Counted from the first letter of the stretch, positions 25,462 to 36,716 are shown. The stretch: DNA of 64,000 nt from Achromobacter pulmonis (GCF_902859765.1 NZ_CADIJV010000008.1:108573-172572), one strand, 5' to 3'. Translations and numbers: made by a program. The notes: generated by a model not told the origin, from the sequence alone.

Positions 25462-26478
25462 TCAGCGGATCGGCAGCGCGTACATCAAACCGCCCTGCGT
25501 CCATTGCGCATTCAGGCCGCGCTTGATCTTCAGCGGGCTGCCCTGGCCGACATTGCGCTCGAAACTCTCGCCGTAATTGCCGACCTGCTTGATGATGTTG
25601 TAGGCCCACTTCTCGTCCAGCCCCAGGTTGGCGCCGGCGCCAGGCGTCACGCCCAGGATGCGCTTGATGTTGGGGTTGTTGCTCTTGGTCTGCTCATCCA
25701 CGTTGCGGGAGGTCACGCCGTACTCCTCGGCCTCGATCATGGCCGACAGCGACCAGCGCACGACGTTCAGCCAGGCGTCGTCGCCCTGGCGCACGAACGG
25801 ACCCAGCGGTTCCTTCGAGATGATCTCGGGCAGCACCACGTAGTCATCGGGATTCTGCAGCTTGGAGATGCGGATCGAGGCCAGGCCCGAGGCGTCGGTC
25901 GAGAACACGTCGCAGCGGCCCGCGGCGAAGGCGTTGACCACTTCGTTGAAGGTCTCGATCACCACCGGTTTGTAGGTGACGTTGTTGGCGCGCGCCCAGT
26001 CGGCCAGCGTGTTCTCGTTGGAGGTACCGGTCTGCAGGCAAATGGTCGCGCCGTTGATCTCCTTGGCGCTCTTGACGCCCAGCGACTTGGGCACCAGGAA
26101 GCCCTGGCCATCGTAGAAATTGATGCCGGCATGGATCAGGCCCAGCGCCGTGTCGCGCTGCTGCGTCACGGTGGTGTTGCGGGTCAGCACGTCGACTTCG
26201 CCGGACTGCAGCGCGGTGAAGCGCTGCTGTGAATTGAGCGGCACCACCTTGATCTTGTCGGCATCGCCGAACACGGCCGCGGCGATGGCGCGGCACAGGT
26301 CAACGTCCAGCCCCTGCCACTTGCCCTGCGCGTCGGGCGCGGAAAAACCGGCAAAGCCGGTGGTGGTGCCGCAGGCGACCGCGCCGCGCTGGCGCACCAC
26401 GTCCAGCGTTGCCGCCTGCGCCCCTTGTGCCACGACAAACAGCATCGCCGCGCCCGCCAACCCTTTTGCAATGTTCAT
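25462..26478 (-). CDS. General amino-acid ABC transporter periplasmic binding protein (AapJ/BztA type)
   Basis: 338 aa. Signal peptide MNIAKGLAGAAMLFVVAQGAQA, then an SBP_bac_3 domain: LDVVRQRGAVACGTTTGFAG, GLDVDLCRAIAAAVFGD, LTRNTTVTQQRDTALGL and EPLGPFVRQGDD. The length (about 340) and the N-terminal VRQRG...CG pattern fit the AapJ group of broad-specificity L-amino-acid binders. No cognate permease genes are adjacent, so it is an orphan in this window. Confidence 0.9.
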   Translation of the reverse strand: MNIAKGLAGAAMLFVVAQGAQAATLDVVRQRGAVACGTTTGFAGFSAPDAQGKWQGLDVDLCRAIAAAVFGDADKIKVVPLNSQQRFTALQSGEVDVLTRNTTVTQQRDTALGLIHAGINFYDGQGFLVPKSLGVKSAKEINGATICLQTGTSNENTLADWARANNVTYKPVVIETFNEVVNAFAAGRCDVFSTDASGLASIRISKLQNPDDYVVLPEIISKEPLGPFVRQGDDAWLNVVRWSLSAMIEAEEYGVTSRNVDEQTKSNNPNIKRILGVTPGAGANLGLDEKWAYNIIKQVGNYGESFERNVGQGSPLKIKRGLNAQWTQGGLMYALPIR

Positions 26479-26579
26479 GACTCGTTTTCCTGTTGTTCCG
26501 GGACGCGCGAGCGCGTCAAGGCGAGAAGCTTATCGGCCCGCGGCGCTTCCGCCAAATAACCAGCATGCATTTGGGTATA

Positions 26580-27821
26580 TCACGCCGCCAGCGAGATCGA
26601 CACCGGTTCGTTGGCCTCGCAGGCATCCAGCGCGCGGCTCAGGCGCTCCATGCCCTGGGCGATCTGGCTTTCGTTCATGGTGGCGAACGACATGCGCATG
26701 GCATGCAGGTCGGCCCGCGCCGGGTCGGCGTAGAACGCCTTGCCGGGCACGTAGACCACCTCGTGCTCGATCGCGTAGGGCAACAGGCGGGTGGCGTCCA
26801 CCTCGCCGGTCAGGCGCGCCCAGAAGAACATGCCGCCCTCGGGCTTGCTGAAGGTGATGCGGCCGTCCAGCTCGCGCGCCAGGGCCGTGGCCATGGCGTC
26901 GCAGCGCTGGCCATAGGCCGCCCGGATACGCGGCACGTGCTCTTCATAGCGGCCGTTGGCCAGGTATTGCGCGACCACTTCCTGGATCCAGGCGGACGAG
27001 GCCATATCGTCGGCGGCCTTGGCGCCAACACAGCGGCGGCGGATCTCGGCCGGCGCCACCAGCCAGCCGATGCGCAGGGCCGGCGCCATGGTCTTGGACA
27101 TGCTGGCCAGATACACGGCCCAGTGGCGGGCCTCGCCCTCGGCCAGCGCCATGATCGGCGGCACCGCTTCGCCGGCGAAGCGCAGCTCGCTGTAGGGGTC
27201 GTCCTCGACAATCAGGAAACGGTGCTTGACCGCCAGGTCCAGCAGGCGCAAACGGCGCTGGCGCGAAAGGGTGGCGCCGCAGGGATTGGAAAACGACGCC
27301 ACCACACACACGATCTTGGGCTTGACGCGGGAGGCCAGCTCGTCGAGCGCGTCGATGTCGATGCCGTCAGGGCCCGATGCCACGGTGTGCACGGTGGCGC
27401 CGGTGTAGCGCAGCGCCTGCACGGAATTGGGGAAAGCGGGCGATTCGATGATGGCGTGGTCGCCCGGTTGCAGCATCACCCGGCTCAACAGTGCCAGCGC
27501 CTGCTGCGAACCGCCGGTGACGGCCAGCTCGGTATCCGCGTTGCACTGCAGGCCGCGCGCCGCCGACAAGCGGGCCAGTTCATGGCGCAGGCTGGCCTGG
27601 CCATCGATGTTCGAATACTGCAGGCAGGCGCCCAGGCGCGCCAGCACCTGGGTCGAAGCAATCGACAGGCCATCCACGTCGAACAGTTCCTGGGCGGGAT
27701 AGCCGCCCGCCAGCGAGATCGTGCCCGGGCGCAACGCGTAGGGCATGAGCGAACGGATCGGAGAAGCGGGGGGATTCAGGAAGGGCGTGGCAAAAGCGTA
27801 CTCGGGCGCGGCGCTGGACAT
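26580..27821 (-). CDS. PLP-dependent class I/II aminotransferase
   Basis: 413 aa from ATG 27821; ATG 27866 is an alternative and neither has a clear Shine-Dalgarno. Fold-type I PLP enzyme: SFSNPCGATLS, VEDDPYSELRF and the Schiff-base Lys in SMSKTMAPALRIGW. Closest in style to 2-aminoadipate/aromatic aminotransferases of the MocR-related group, but there is no N-terminal GntR helix-turn-helix. The amino donor is unknown. It ends about 100 bp upstream of the orphan amino-acid binding protein gene, perhaps in a related pathway. Confidence 0.88.
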   Translation of the reverse strand: MSSAAPEYAFATPFLNPPASPIRSLMPYALRPGTISLAGGYPAQELFDVDGLSIASTQVLARLGACLQYSNIDGQASLRHELARLSAARGLQCNADTELAVTGGSQQALALLSRVMLQPGDHAIIESPAFPNSVQALRYTGATVHTVASGPDGIDIDALDELASRVKPKIVCVVASFSNPCGATLSRQRRLRLLDLAVKHRFLIVEDDPYSELRFAGEAVPPIMALAEGEARHWAVYLASMSKTMAPALRIGWLVAPAEIRRRCVGAKAADDMASSAWIQEVVAQYLANGRYEEHVPRIRAAYGQRCDAMATALARELDGRITFSKPEGGMFFWARLTGEVDATRLLPYAIEHEVVYVPGKAFYADPARADLHAMRMSFATMNESQIAQGMERLSRALDACEANEPVSISLAA

Positions 27822-28036
27822 GGCGGAGGGGAACAACGAGAAGGGGAAGGAAGCCGCACGATCCATCGGGACCACGCCGGCGGGGCTAGAACATTGAAAT
27901 CTAAACAAATGTGCTGAAATTCTAAGCCTGCGCTTTGGACAGGGTCAACGAAGATGGCGCCGGGCGCGGCCCCGGTGTGGCGAAACGGTGCGCGCGCGTC
28001 CTACACTATGGGACATCCCTTTCCCAAGAGAGCCGC

Positions 28037-28756
28037 ATGACCGAAGTAGACACCATGGCCACCCGCCTGGCCCGGATCCGGCAACGCATCGCCCAGGCCT
28101 GCGCACGCGCCGGCCGGACGCCGGACAGCGTGACCCTGCTGCCCGTCAGCAAGACATTCGAGGTCGACGCCATCCGCGAGGCCATGGCGCTGGGCCTGAA
28201 CCGCTTCGGCGAGAACAAGACCCAGGAATTGCGCCAGAAGGCCGCGGCCCTGGCCGGCCAGGGCCTGCAATGGGTGCTGATCGGCCACCTGCAGACCAAC
28301 AAAGCCAAGGACGCCGCCCGCGACGCCACCGAACTGCAATCGCTCGACCGCCTGGATCTGGCCGAGGCGCTGCACCGTCGCCTGGTCAACGAGGGTCGGA
28401 CCCTGGACGTGCTGGTGCAGGTCAAGACCTCCACCGAGCCCAGCAAGTACGGCATGGCGCCCGGCGATGTCGCCGCCTTTCTGCGCCGCATCGCGGCGGA
28501 CTTCCCCACGTTGCGCGTGCAGGGCCTGATGACCATGGCCGTGAATTCCCCCGATGCGCTGGCGGTCCGCGCCTGCTTCAGCGCCCTGCGCGAGCTGCGC
28601 GACCAACTGCGCCAGGAAGGCCTCCCCGGCGTATCGCTGGAACGGCTGTCGATGGGAATGAGCGGCGATTTCGAGCTGGCGATCGAGGAAGGCTCGACCG
28701 AAGTGCGCATCGGCACCGCCATCTTCGGCGCCCGCAGCTACCCCGATCCGCAATAA
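28037..28756 (+). CDS. YggS/PLPBP family pyridoxal phosphate homeostasis protein
   Basis: 240 aa. Alanine-racemase-like TIM barrel binding PLP: LLPVSKTF with the PLP Lys, GLNRFGENKTQEL, WVLIGHLQTNKAK, VLVQVKTSTEPSKYGM, GLMTMAV and LSMGMSGDFELAIEEGSTEVRIGTAIFG (shortened to its LSMGMSGDFE and VRIGTAIFG cores). ATG 28037 follows AGAGAG. Non-catalytic PLP carrier and regulator of amino-acid and keto-acid balance. Confidence 0.94.
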   Translation: MTEVDTMATRLARIRQRIAQACARAGRTPDSVTLLPVSKTFEVDAIREAMALGLNRFGENKTQELRQKAAALAGQGLQWVLIGHLQTNKAKDAARDATELQSLDRLDLAEALHRRLVNEGRTLDVLVQVKTSTEPSKYGMAPGDVAAFLRRIAADFPTLRVQGLMTMAVNSPDALAVRACFSALRELRDQLRQEGLPGVSLERLSMGMSGDFELAIEEGSTEVRIGTAIFGARSYPDPQ

Positions 28757-28841
28757 GTCGCTGATTCCGGGGCGCGAAACAGGCGCATATTGCCGCGCGC
28801 CCGGGGCATAATAGCGTCGCAAAAAAATGAGGAGACATTCC

Positions 28842-29810
28842 ATGCACAAGCACGCCCGGCGCCTGTTGGCGCTTGCCGCCCTGTCGCTCGCCGCCACCAC
28901 GGCCGCAGCCCAATCCTGGCCCGCCCAGCCCATCCGCTGGATCGTGCCCTACCCGGCCGGCGGCGGCGCCGACGTGGTCGCGCGCACCGTCGCCAGCGGC
29001 ATGGAAAAGCCGCTGGGCCAGACCATCGTGGTCGAGAACCGCCCTGGCGCCGCCACCATCATCGGCGCCACCGCGATCTCGCAGGCCGACCCTACCGGCT
29101 ACGTCATCGGCACCGCCGACTCCGGCACGCTGGCCTACAACCCGACGCTGTACGCCAAGCTGGCCTATGACCCGGCCAAGTTCACCTACATCGGCGGCAT
29201 CGCCAAGTTCCCGCTGCTGCTGGCGGTGAACGTCAATTCGCCCTACAAGACGGTCGCTGACGTGATCCAGGCCGCCAAGAAGGAACCCGGCAAGCTGACC
29301 GCCGCCTCGGCCGGCGCCGGCTCGCCGCACCATCTGGCGCTGGAGCTGTTCAAACAGCGCACCGGCGCCAACCTGCTGCACGTGCCCTACAAGGGCGCGG
29401 CACCCGCGATCCAGGACCTGCTGGGCGGACAGGTGGACGTGATGTTCATCGACCTGGCCGCCGGCCTGCCCAACGTCAAGGCCGGCAAACTGCGCGTGCT
29501 GGGCGCGGCCACACCCGAGCGCGTCGCCGTGCTGCCCGACACGCCCACCATGGCCGAACAGGGCGTGTCCGACTTCACCGCCTACGCCTGGCAAGGCCTG
29601 GTGGCTCCCGCCGGCCTGCCCGAGCCGGTGGTCAAGAAGCTGTCCGCCGAACTCGACGCCACGCTGAAGTCGCCGGCCGTTTCGCAGAAGATGCTGGACA
29701 TGGGCGTGATCCCGATGCCGATGTCGGCGCAGGACTTCAAGGCTTATGCCGACAAGGAACGCGCCACCTGGGCCGAAGTGATCAAGAAGGCCAACATCAA
29801 GCTCGAATGA
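28842..29810 (+). CDS. Bug/TctC family periplasmic solute-binding protein
   Basis: 322 aa. Signal peptide (HKHARRLLALAALSLAATTA, cleavage after AAA), then the Bug signature WPAQPIRWIVPYPAGGGADV and VVENRPGAATIIGA, ANLLHVPYKGAAPAIQDL, GQVDVMFIDLAAGLP. ATG 28842 is chosen because AGGAGA lies 6 nt upstream; the in-frame ATG at 28827 sits inside that site. Binds small carboxylates. Such orphan receptors are greatly expanded in Bordetella-group genomes. No TctAB membrane genes are nearby. Confidence 0.94.
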   Translation: MHKHARRLLALAALSLAATTAAAQSWPAQPIRWIVPYPAGGGADVVARTVASGMEKPLGQTIVVENRPGAATIIGATAISQADPTGYVIGTADSGTLAYNPTLYAKLAYDPAKFTYIGGIAKFPLLLAVNVNSPYKTVADVIQAAKKEPGKLTAASAGAGSPHHLALELFKQRTGANLLHVPYKGAAPAIQDLLGGQVDVMFIDLAAGLPNVKAGKLRVLGAATPERVAVLPDTPTMAEQGVSDFTAYAWQGLVAPAGLPEPVVKKLSAELDATLKSPAVSQKMLDMGVIPMPMSAQDFKAYADKERATWAEVIKKANIKLE

Positions 29811-29826
29811 GCCCGCCCTGCCCATG

Positions 29827-29858
29827 AAAAACGCGGCCCCCCACGGGGCCGCGTTTTT
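29827..29858. terminator. Bidirectional intrinsic terminator
   Basis: AAAAACGCGGCCCC (29827-29840), loop CCAC, and its exact complement ending in TTTTT (29845-29858). A perfect 14-bp stem between the converging Bug gene and the DUF3857 gene. Confidence 0.92.
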
Positions 29859-29892
29859 GTTTGGCGGCCGCGCCGGCCGCCCGCTGGGCCGG

Positions 29893-31764
29893 TCACTTGC
29901 CCGGCAGCCGGACCGCCAGGCGCAGCGACTCCACGCACCGCCGGCCCTGTTCGATGGCCTGGCCGAACGCCTCGGACACGATATCGTCGTGGCTGAACCA
30001 GCTGACCTTGCGCACGCTGCGATACCGGTATTGGTAACCCGATGCGGCGGGCTTGCCGTCCAGGTCCACGTCGATCCAGGGCGACCGCACCTGGCAATGC
30101 AGCGCCGGCGCGTCGACCCGGCCGCCCGCCAACGTCACGTCGTAGGACGCGGTTTCGGGCGTGCCCAGGTAGATATCCGCCAACTGGCCGGTCTGGCGAT
30201 AGCGCGCAAAAGACTCCCACTCATCGCCCAAGTGCGATTGCGCATACAGATATTGCCCGCCCACCCGTTCCAGCGCACGCAGATCGCGCAGCGTGGCGTC
30301 GATGCGATACGCGGCGGGCACCACGAAATCGCTGGCGGCGCGTTGCAGCTGGCAGTCCTGGTTCTCGGCGGCAAAGCCGCGGCACAGGGCCTGGTCCATC
30401 GCCGTCGCGCCGTTCTGCCGATCACCCACGCTGACTTGCGCCGCCACCATGCGCCCGAGCTCGACCGAGGCGCGCACCCGGGCCTGGCCGCCTTCGCCGA
30501 AACGTTCGTTGCGCGTCACCGCGACGCCGACGCCGGGACTTTCCAGCGGGATATCCTCGCGCCGCACATTGCCCTGGCGGTCCATGACGAACGCCCAGCG
30601 CTGCTGAATGTCGGGCATAGTGAAGCCCGGCACGAACACGGGATTGGTGGGGTCCAGCCACCAGGTCGCGCCCTGCACCCGGGCCCGCACGATGGCGTGA
30701 TTGGGCGCCGCCAGCCCGGGCAGCAGGACCGCCGGCGCCAGGGTGCCGCGCGCCACCAGCGCGGGTTCGGCCTCGATGCCGGCCGCACGCAGCATGGCCA
30801 CCAGCAACACGGCCAGATCCTTGCAGTCGCCATAGCCACGGCGCTCGATCTCGTCGAGCGCGAACGGAATCTGGCCGCGCTCGCTGCTGCGCCAGTCGCC
30901 CAGGTAGCGGTAGTGTTCGTGCAAATGGCGCATCAGGCCGGCCACCGCCTGCGGCCCGGGCTGGCCGCGCTGCGCCGCGACCGCCGCGGCGGCGTTCGGC
31001 GGCAGCGCGGCCGACAGGATCGCGTTGTAGCGCTTGGCGAACGGCCCGAAGTAATCCTGCAGCGCGTCGGAACTGCCAATTTCCAGGCGCGGCGCCTGCC
31101 GCAGATAACCGCGGTCCGACTCGTTGACGTAGGCGTAGTAGTACGGCGGGGCCTTCAGCGCCACCGTGATGTGCTTGGCGTCGGGCGTTGCCTCGATGCG
31201 GTAGTCATCCATGGCCTGGCCGCGCCAGACCATCGGGCGGTCGGCGCTGAACTCGGCCCGGAAGCGCTCCTGGCGCACGGCGCGCGGCTGCAGGTCGAGC
31301 AGGTAGTGGAATTGTGTGGCCGACGGCACGCCGGCAAAGCGTTCGCGCAGGGTGTAGACGATGGTGCTGCCCACCCGCAGGTTGGGAAAGGCCAGCGACG
31401 TCTGCTTCTGCCGCAGAAAGCCCTGATCCGGATTGGGCGCCATGCGCGTATCGATCTGCGTGGCCGACAGCGGAACCGGCTTCTCGCCGGGCTGGATCAG
31501 CTCGGCGCGCTCGACCTTCAGGCTGTCGTTTTCGGCATAGCTGCGGTCGATGCGCGAAACCAGCTCGCGTCCGGCCAGGGTCAGGATGGTGTAGCGGTAG
31601 GTGCTCACGCACTCGGTGCTGTTGTCCTGGCCGAAGCGGCAGTGGAACTCGGTGTCGCCGGACAGGGGGGCCTCGCCGATGGGTTGACGCGCGGCGTGGG
31701 CCGGCAGGCTGGCCATGGCCGCCAGGAGCGCGGCCAGGAGGGGACTACGGGGAAAAACAGACAT
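29893..31764 (-). CDS. DUF3857 plus transglutaminase-like domain exported protein
   Basis: 623 aa from ATG 31764; an upstream TTG at 31788 is unlikely. Signal peptide (SPLLAALLAAMASLPAHAA), a DUF3857 beta-rich part (about 50-230), then a transglutaminase-like domain with RRGYGDCKDLAVLLVAML (catalytic Cys), NHAIVRARV (His) and WLDPTNP (Asp), and a C-terminal DUF2569/3858-like part. Periplasmic protein of unknown role; the intact Cys-His-Asp triad suggests protease or cross-linking activity. Confidence 0.88.
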   Translation of the reverse strand: MSVFPRSPLLAALLAAMASLPAHAARQPIGEAPLSGDTEFHCRFGQDNSTECVSTYRYTILTLAGRELVSRIDRSYAENDSLKVERAELIQPGEKPVPLSATQIDTRMAPNPDQGFLRQKQTSLAFPNLRVGSTIVYTLRERFAGVPSATQFHYLLDLQPRAVRQERFRAEFSADRPMVWRGQAMDDYRIEATPDAKHITVALKAPPYYYAYVNESDRGYLRQAPRLEIGSSDALQDYFGPFAKRYNAILSAALPPNAAAAVAAQRGQPGPQAVAGLMRHLHEHYRYLGDWRSSERGQIPFALDEIERRGYGDCKDLAVLLVAMLRAAGIEAEPALVARGTLAPAVLLPGLAAPNHAIVRARVQGATWWLDPTNPVFVPGFTMPDIQQRWAFVMDRQGNVRREDIPLESPGVGVAVTRNERFGEGGQARVRASVELGRMVAAQVSVGDRQNGATAMDQALCRGFAAENQDCQLQRAASDFVVPAAYRIDATLRDLRALERVGGQYLYAQSHLGDEWESFARYRQTGQLADIYLGTPETASYDVTLAGGRVDAPALHCQVRSPWIDVDLDGKPAASGYQYRYRSVRKVSWFSHDDIVSEAFGQAIEQGRRCVESLRLAVRLPGK

Positions 31765-31923
31765 GGGCAATGCATCGCCTCTATTCAAAACTGAGACGCA
31801 ATATTATTTGCAATAAAATTGCAACACAAGCTCTGCGTGGCCTGCGGCCCCCGGCGCGCCCCAAACAAAACGCCCGGCGTCACCGCCGGGCGTTCCGCCC
31901 TGCCTATCCGCGAAGGCAGCGTC

Positions 31924-34900
31924 CTACACCAGCACGCGCTCGATGCCGCCCGCGTTGGCGCGGCGCACGTAGTCTTCCATCCAGCCTTCACCCAGGATGT
32001 GGCGCGCCATTTCGACCACGATGTAATCGGCGTCCATGCCGGTGTCGCCCTCGTAGCGCGACAGGCCCTGCAGGCACGACGGGCACGAGGTCAGCACCTT
32101 GATGTCACCCGTGAAGCCGTCGCTGCGCAACGCGGCATCGCCCTTGAGCAGTTCTTCCTGCTTGCGAAAGCGCACCTGCGTCGAGATGTCCGGCCGGCTG
32201 ACCGCCAGCGTGCCCGATTCGCCGCAGCAGCGATCGCTCTTGACAGCGCCATCGCCCACCAGCGACCGCACGGTCTTCATCGGGTCCTGCAGCTTCATCG
32301 GCGTGTGACAGGGGTCGTGGTACATGTAGCGCACGCCTTTGGCCCCTTCCAGCTTGATCCCCTTTTCCAGCAGGTATTCGTGGATGTCGATCAGGCGGCA
32401 GCCCGGGAAGATCTTCTCGAACTCGTAGCCGGCCAACTGGTCGTAGCAGGTGCCACAGCTGACCACCACGGTCTTGATGTCCAGGTAGTTGAGCGTGTTG
32501 GCAACGCGATGGAACAGCACCCGGTTGTCGGTGATGATCTGCTCGGCCTTGTCGGTCATGCCGTTGCCGCGCTGCGGATAGCCGCAGCACAGGTAGCCCG
32601 GCGGCAGCACGGTCTGCACGCCGGCATGCCACAGCATCGCCTGCGTGGCCAGGCCGACCTGCGAGAACAACCGCTCCGACCCACAGCCCGGGAAGTAGAA
32701 CACCGCTTCCGTGTCGGCCGTGGTGGCCTTGGGATCGCGGATGATCGGCACGTAGTTCGCGTCCTCGATGTCCAGCAGCTTGCGCGCGGTCTGCTTGGGC
32801 AGCCCGCCCGGCATCTTCTTGTTGACGAAGTGCACCACCTGCTCGCGCAGCGGCGGCTTGCCGACCGTGGCCGGCGGCGCCGAGGTCTGCTTCTTCACCA
32901 GGCCCGACAGCAGGTCATGCGCGGCCCGCTGCACCTTGTAGCCCACGCCCACCATCGCCTTGCGGGTGGCGTTGATGGTGGCCGGGTCCTTGGCGTTCAG
33001 GAAGAACATGGCGCTGGCCGTGCCCGGATTGAACGACTTGCGGCCCATGCGGCGCAGCACGGCGCGCATGTTCATCGACACGTCGCCAAAGTCGATATCG
33101 ACCGGACAGGGGTTGTAGCACTTGTGGCAGACGGTACAGTGATCGGCCACGTCCTCGAATTCTTCCCAGTGCTTCAGGCTGACGCCGCGGCGGGTCTGCT
33201 CTTCATACAGGAAGGCCTCGACCAGCAGCGAGGTCGCCAGGATCTTGTTGCGCGGCGAATACAGCAGATTGGCGCGCGGCACGTGGGTGGCGCACACCGG
33301 TTTGCACTTGCCGCAGCGCAGGCAGTCCTTGATCGAATCCGAAATGGCGCCGATGTCGCTCTGCTGCATGATCAGCGACTCGTGGCCCATCAGGTTGAAG
33401 CTGGGCGTCCAGGCATGGCGCAGGTCCGCGCCCGGCATCAGCTTGCCCGCGTTGAAGTGGCCATTGGGATCGACGCGGCGCTTGTAGGCCTGGAACGGCG
33501 CCAGTTCGGCTTCGGTCAGGAACTCGTACTTGGTCAGGCCGATGCCGTGCTCGCCCGAGATCACGCCGTCCAGGTCGCGCGCGATCTGCATGATGCGCTC
33601 GACGGCCTGGTGGGCCTCCTGCAGCATGCCGTAGTCGTCCGAGTTGACCGGGATGTTGGTGTGCACGTTGCCGTCGCCGGCGTGCATGTGCAGCGCCACG
33701 AACACGCGGCTCTTGAGCACGCGGCCGTGGATGGCGACCAGTTCGTCCAGGATCGGCTTGCGCGCCGCGCCCGAGAACGCGGCCTGCAGACCGGCCAGCA
33801 CTTCGGTCTTCCACGACACGCGGATGGTGCGGTCCTGCACCACGTCGAACACGCGCGCCTGCGGCTGCGTCGCCAGACGCTCGGCCAGCGTGGGACGCAG
33901 ATGCGCCATGCCCAGCCCGTCCAGCTGCGGCATGGCCTCGGCCAGCGGCAGGTCCAGGTTGTCCAGCAGCCACTGCCAGCGTTGGCGCGCCGCGGCCAGC
34001 AACTCGATGGCCTGGCGCGTGCGCTCGGCCAGCACCTCGGCGCGGGCTTCATCGTCGTCGGCGGCGTCTTCGGCCTTGCCGACGGGCAACGGCGTACAGA
34101 GGTAATCGTCCAGCGCGTCCAGCAGCCGCAGCTTGTTGCGGGTCGACAGCTCGATGTTGATGCGCTCGATATGGTCGGTGTACTCGCCCATGCGCGGCAG
34201 CGGGATCACCACGTCTTCGTTGATCTTGAAGGCGTTGGTATGGCGCGCGATCGCGGCGGTGCGCGAACGGTCCAGCCAGAATTTCTTGCGGGCCTCGGCG
34301 CTCACCGCCACGAAGCCTTCGCCGTGGCGCGTGTTGGCCAGCCGCACCACTTCGCTGGCGGCCACGGCGACGGCGTCTTCGTCATCGCCGACGATGTCGC
34401 CGATCAGCACCATCTTGGGCAGCGAACCGCGCTTGCTCTTGGTGGCGTAGCCGACCGCGCGCAGATAGCGTTCGTCCAGGTGCTCCAGGCCGGCCAGGAT
34501 GGCGCCACGGGCGCGGCCCTCGCCGTCCAGGTAGCCCTTGACCTCGACGATCGACGGAATCGCGTCGCGCGCCTGGCCGAAGAACTCCATGCAGACCGTG
34601 CGGGTGTGCTTGGGCATGCGGTGCAGCACCCAGCGTGCCGAGGTGATCAGGCCGTCGCAGCCTTCCTTCTGGATACCCGGCAGGCCGGCCAGGAACTTAT
34701 CGGTGACGTCCTTGCCCAGGCCTTCCTTGCGAAACACGCGGCCGGCGATCTCCAGGGTCTCGGTCTTGAGCAGGCGTTCGCCCGGCTTGCCGCGGCCGTC
34801 GAACCACTTGAGTTCAAAGCGGGCCACGTCCACGTCGTGGATCTTGCCCATGTTGTGGTCCAGGCGCGTCACTTCGAGCCAGTTGCCGTCCGGATCGACC

Positions 34901-35886
34901 ATGCGCCACCAGGCCAGGTTGTCGAGCGCGGTGCCCCACAGCACGGCCTTCTTGCCGCCGGCGTTCATGGCGATGTTGCCGCCCACGCACGAGGCCTCGG
35001 CCGAGGTCGGGTCCACCGCGAACACGAAACCGGCCGCTTCGGCCGCTTCCGATACGCGCTTGGTCACCACGCCGGCGCCGGCATGGATGACGGCCACGGG
35101 CTCGGTCAGGCCCGGTAAAATACAGGACTCGACCTTGCCGAGCTTGTCGAATTTCTCGGTATTGATGACGGCCGACTTCCAGGTCAGCGGAATCGCGCCG
35201 CCGGTATAGCCGGTGCCGCCGCCGCGCGGCACGATGGTCAGGCCCAGCTCGATACAGGCGGTGACCAGCGCGGCGATCTCGTCCTCGGTATCCGGCGTCA
35301 GCACCACGAACGGGTACTCCACGCGCCAGTCGGTGGCGTCGGTCACGTGCGAGACGCGCGACAGGCCGTCGAACTTGATGTTGTCGCGCGCGGTGATGCG
35401 GCCCAGCACCTTCTGCGCCTGCTTGCGCAGCATGGTGGTCTGGTCGAACTCGCCCTCGAAGGCGGCAATGGCAGAACGCGCCCGTCCCAGCAGACTGAGC
35501 ACTTTTTCATCACGGTGCGGATCATGGCCGGCCTCGGCCGGGGCGCCCGGCTCGCGGCGGCGGTCGATCTCGCCCAGGCGATGGTGCAGCGCGTCGATCA
35601 GTTGCTTGCGGCGCTTGGGATTGTCCAGCAGGTCGTCCTGCAGGTAGGGGTTGCGGCGCACCACCCAGATGTCGCCCAGCACCTCGTACAACATGCGGGC
35701 GGAGCGTCCGGTGCGGCGCTCGCCGCGCAGGTCGGTCAGCAGGCTCCAGGCGTCATCGCCCAGCAGACGGCCGACGATTTCCCGATCGGAAAACGACGTG
35801 TAGTTGTAGGGGATTTCGCGCAGTCGCGCGGGTGCTGCGGGCGGCATCGCCCCGTTCAAGATGTGGCTGGCGAGAGGGGCGTTCAT
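31924..35886 (-). CDS. Giant FAD-linked oxidoreductase with 4Fe-4S and CCG domains (D-lactate-dehydrogenase-like)
   Basis: 1320 aa. An N-terminal DUF3683-type region (about 1-170) is followed by a PCMH-type FAD-binding domain ([36 protein letters not shown]) and the FAD-oxidase C-terminal domain (to about 830). Next come two 4Fe-4S motifs ([11 protein letters not shown] and [14 protein letters not shown]), then the Cys-rich CCG repeats of GlpC/HdrB type ([27 protein letters not shown]). Probably oxidises D-2-hydroxyacids such as lactate and passes electrons to the respiratory chain. Exact substrate is inferred. Confidence 0.9.
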   Translation of the reverse strand: MNAPLASHILNGAMPPAAPARLREIPYNYTSFSDREIVGRLLGDDAWSLLTDLRGERRTGRSARMLYEVLGDIWVVRRNPYLQDDLLDNPKRRKQLIDALHHRLGEIDRRREPGAPAEAGHDPHRDEKVLSLLGRARSAIAAFEGEFDQTTMLRKQAQKVLGRITARDNIKFDGLSRVSHVTDATDWRVEYPFVVLTPDTEDEIAALVTACIELGLTIVPRGGGTGYTGGAIPLTWKSAVINTEKFDKLGKVESCILPGLTEPVAVIHAGAGVVTKRVSEAAEAAGFVFAVDPTSAEASCVGGNIAMNAGGKKAVLWGTALDNLAWWRMVDPDGNWLEVTRLDHNMGKIHDVDVARFELKWFDGRGKPGERLLKTETLEIAGRVFRKEGLGKDVTDKFLAGLPGIQKEGCDGLITSARWVLHRMPKHTRTVCMEFFGQARDAIPSIVEVKGYLDGEGRARGAILAGLEHLDERYLRAVGYATKSKRGSLPKMVLIGDIVGDDEDAVAVAASEVVRLANTRHGEGFVAVSAEARKKFWLDRSRTAAIARHTNAFKINEDVVIPLPRMGEYTDHIERINIELSTRNKLRLLDALDDYLCTPLPVGKAEDAADDDEARAEVLAERTRQAIELLAAARQRWQWLLDNLDLPLAEAMPQLDGLGMAHLRPTLAERLATQPQARVFDVVQDRTIRVSWKTEVLAGLQAAFSGAARKPILDELVAIHGRVLKSRVFVALHMHAGDGNVHTNIPVNSDDYGMLQEAHQAVERIMQIARDLDGVISGEHGIGLTKYEFLTEAELAPFQAYKRRVDPNGHFNAGKLMPGADLRHAWTPSFNLMGHESLIMQQSDIGAISDSIKDCLRCGKCKPVCATHVPRANLLYSPRNKILATSLLVEAFLYEEQTRRGVSLKHWEEFEDVADHCTVCHKCYNPCPVDIDFGDVSMNMRAVLRRMGRKSFNPGTASAMFFLNAKDPATINATRKAMVGVGYKVQRAAHDLLSGLVKKQTSAPPATVGKPPLREQVVHFVNKKMPGGLPKQTARKLLDIEDANYVPIIRDPKATTADTEAVFYFPGCGSERLFSQVGLATQAMLWHAGVQTVLPPGYLCCGYPQRGNGMTDKAEQIITDNRVLFHRVANTLNYLDIKTVVVSCGTCYDQLAGYEFEKIFPGCRLIDIHEYLLEKGIKLEGAKGVRYMYHDPCHTPMKLQDPMKTVRSLVGDGAVKSDRCCGESGTLAVSRPDISTQVRFRKQEELLKGDAALRSDGFTGDIKVLTSCPSCLQGLSRYEGDTGMDADYIVVEMARHILGEGWMEDYVRRANAGGIERVLV

Positions 35887-36018
35887 GGCGGCAAGAGGGG
35901 GCCCTTAAAAAATTATTTTATGCCATTGGCCGGAACTGCCCCTGAATACCCCCAGGGAAACGTCCAAAACCCTGACAATCCGGCGTTTATGCGTCCCCAA
36001 TTAAGTGGGACGTCAGCG

Positions 36019-36543
36019 CTAGACCTGGCCGGGAAAAAGCCATAACAGGCCGGCCGTCATGACCAAGTAGCGCAGGAATTTGCCAATAGCCATGTAGGCC
36101 ACGCACGGCCAGAACGGCAACCGCAGCCAGCCAGCCACCGCACACAGCGGATCGCCCACGGCCGGCAGCCAAGACAGCAGCAACGCGGGCGGCCCCATCC
36201 GATGGATCCAGTCATGGGCGCGGTGGTGCCAGCGGCCGCGCATGCGGCGCTCGGCCGAGGCATGGGGATGGTGCTCCTTCCAGCGCTCGACGGCTTTTTC
36301 CGCGCCCAGGCCCATGGCGTAGCTGATGGCCCCTCCCACGGTATTGCCGGCGGTCGCCACCAGGATGGCGGGCCAGAACATGTCCGGCGACAGCTTGAGG
36401 TAGCCGAACACCGCCGGCTCGGAGCCTAGCGGCAGCAGCGTGGCGGAGACCAGCGACACAACGAAAATGGCGGGCAGGCCCACCGAGGGCAGCGCCAGCA
36501 GGCCCAACAGCCAGTGGACCGCGGATAAGAGGCTTTCTTCCAT
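36019..36543 (-). CDS. YqaA/DedA-related inner membrane protein
   Basis: 174 aa from ATG 36543. Several hydrophobic segments. The YqaA/SNARE-associated pattern is visible: VSATLLPLGSEPAVFGYLKL, ILVATAGNTVGGAISYAMG, WLPAVGDPLCAVAGWLRLPF and GKFLRYLVM. This small DedA-like family is linked to membrane homeostasis. Divergent from ilvA across 173 bp. Confidence 0.88.
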   Translation of the reverse strand: MEESLLSAVHWLLGLLALPSVGLPAIFVVSLVSATLLPLGSEPAVFGYLKLSPDMFWPAILVATAGNTVGGAISYAMGLGAEKAVERWKEHHPHASAERRMRGRWHHRAHDWIHRMGPPALLLSWLPAVGDPLCAVAGWLRLPFWPCVAYMAIGKFLRYLVMTAGLLWLFPGQV

Positions 36544-36716
36544 GATGGCTGCGAGTGTAGCCGCGCCCGCCGCCCTCCCCGCGCGCGTCCGGTCCATGGC
36601 GAAAGCGCCGGCACCCCATCGGCGGCCGCGGCTTTCCCTGCAATAATCGCGATCACGCCATGCTGGCGCGCGCCTGCCGCGCCGCCCACTTTTCCGCTCC
36701 TACCCCAGCGCAGTCC

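Noticed and set aside
31819-35118. 1099-codon open frame on the plus strand
   Set aside because: It is exactly antisense to the giant oxidoreductase. It is His/Arg/Ala/Val-rich with no domain, as expected from a GC-rich shadow frame.
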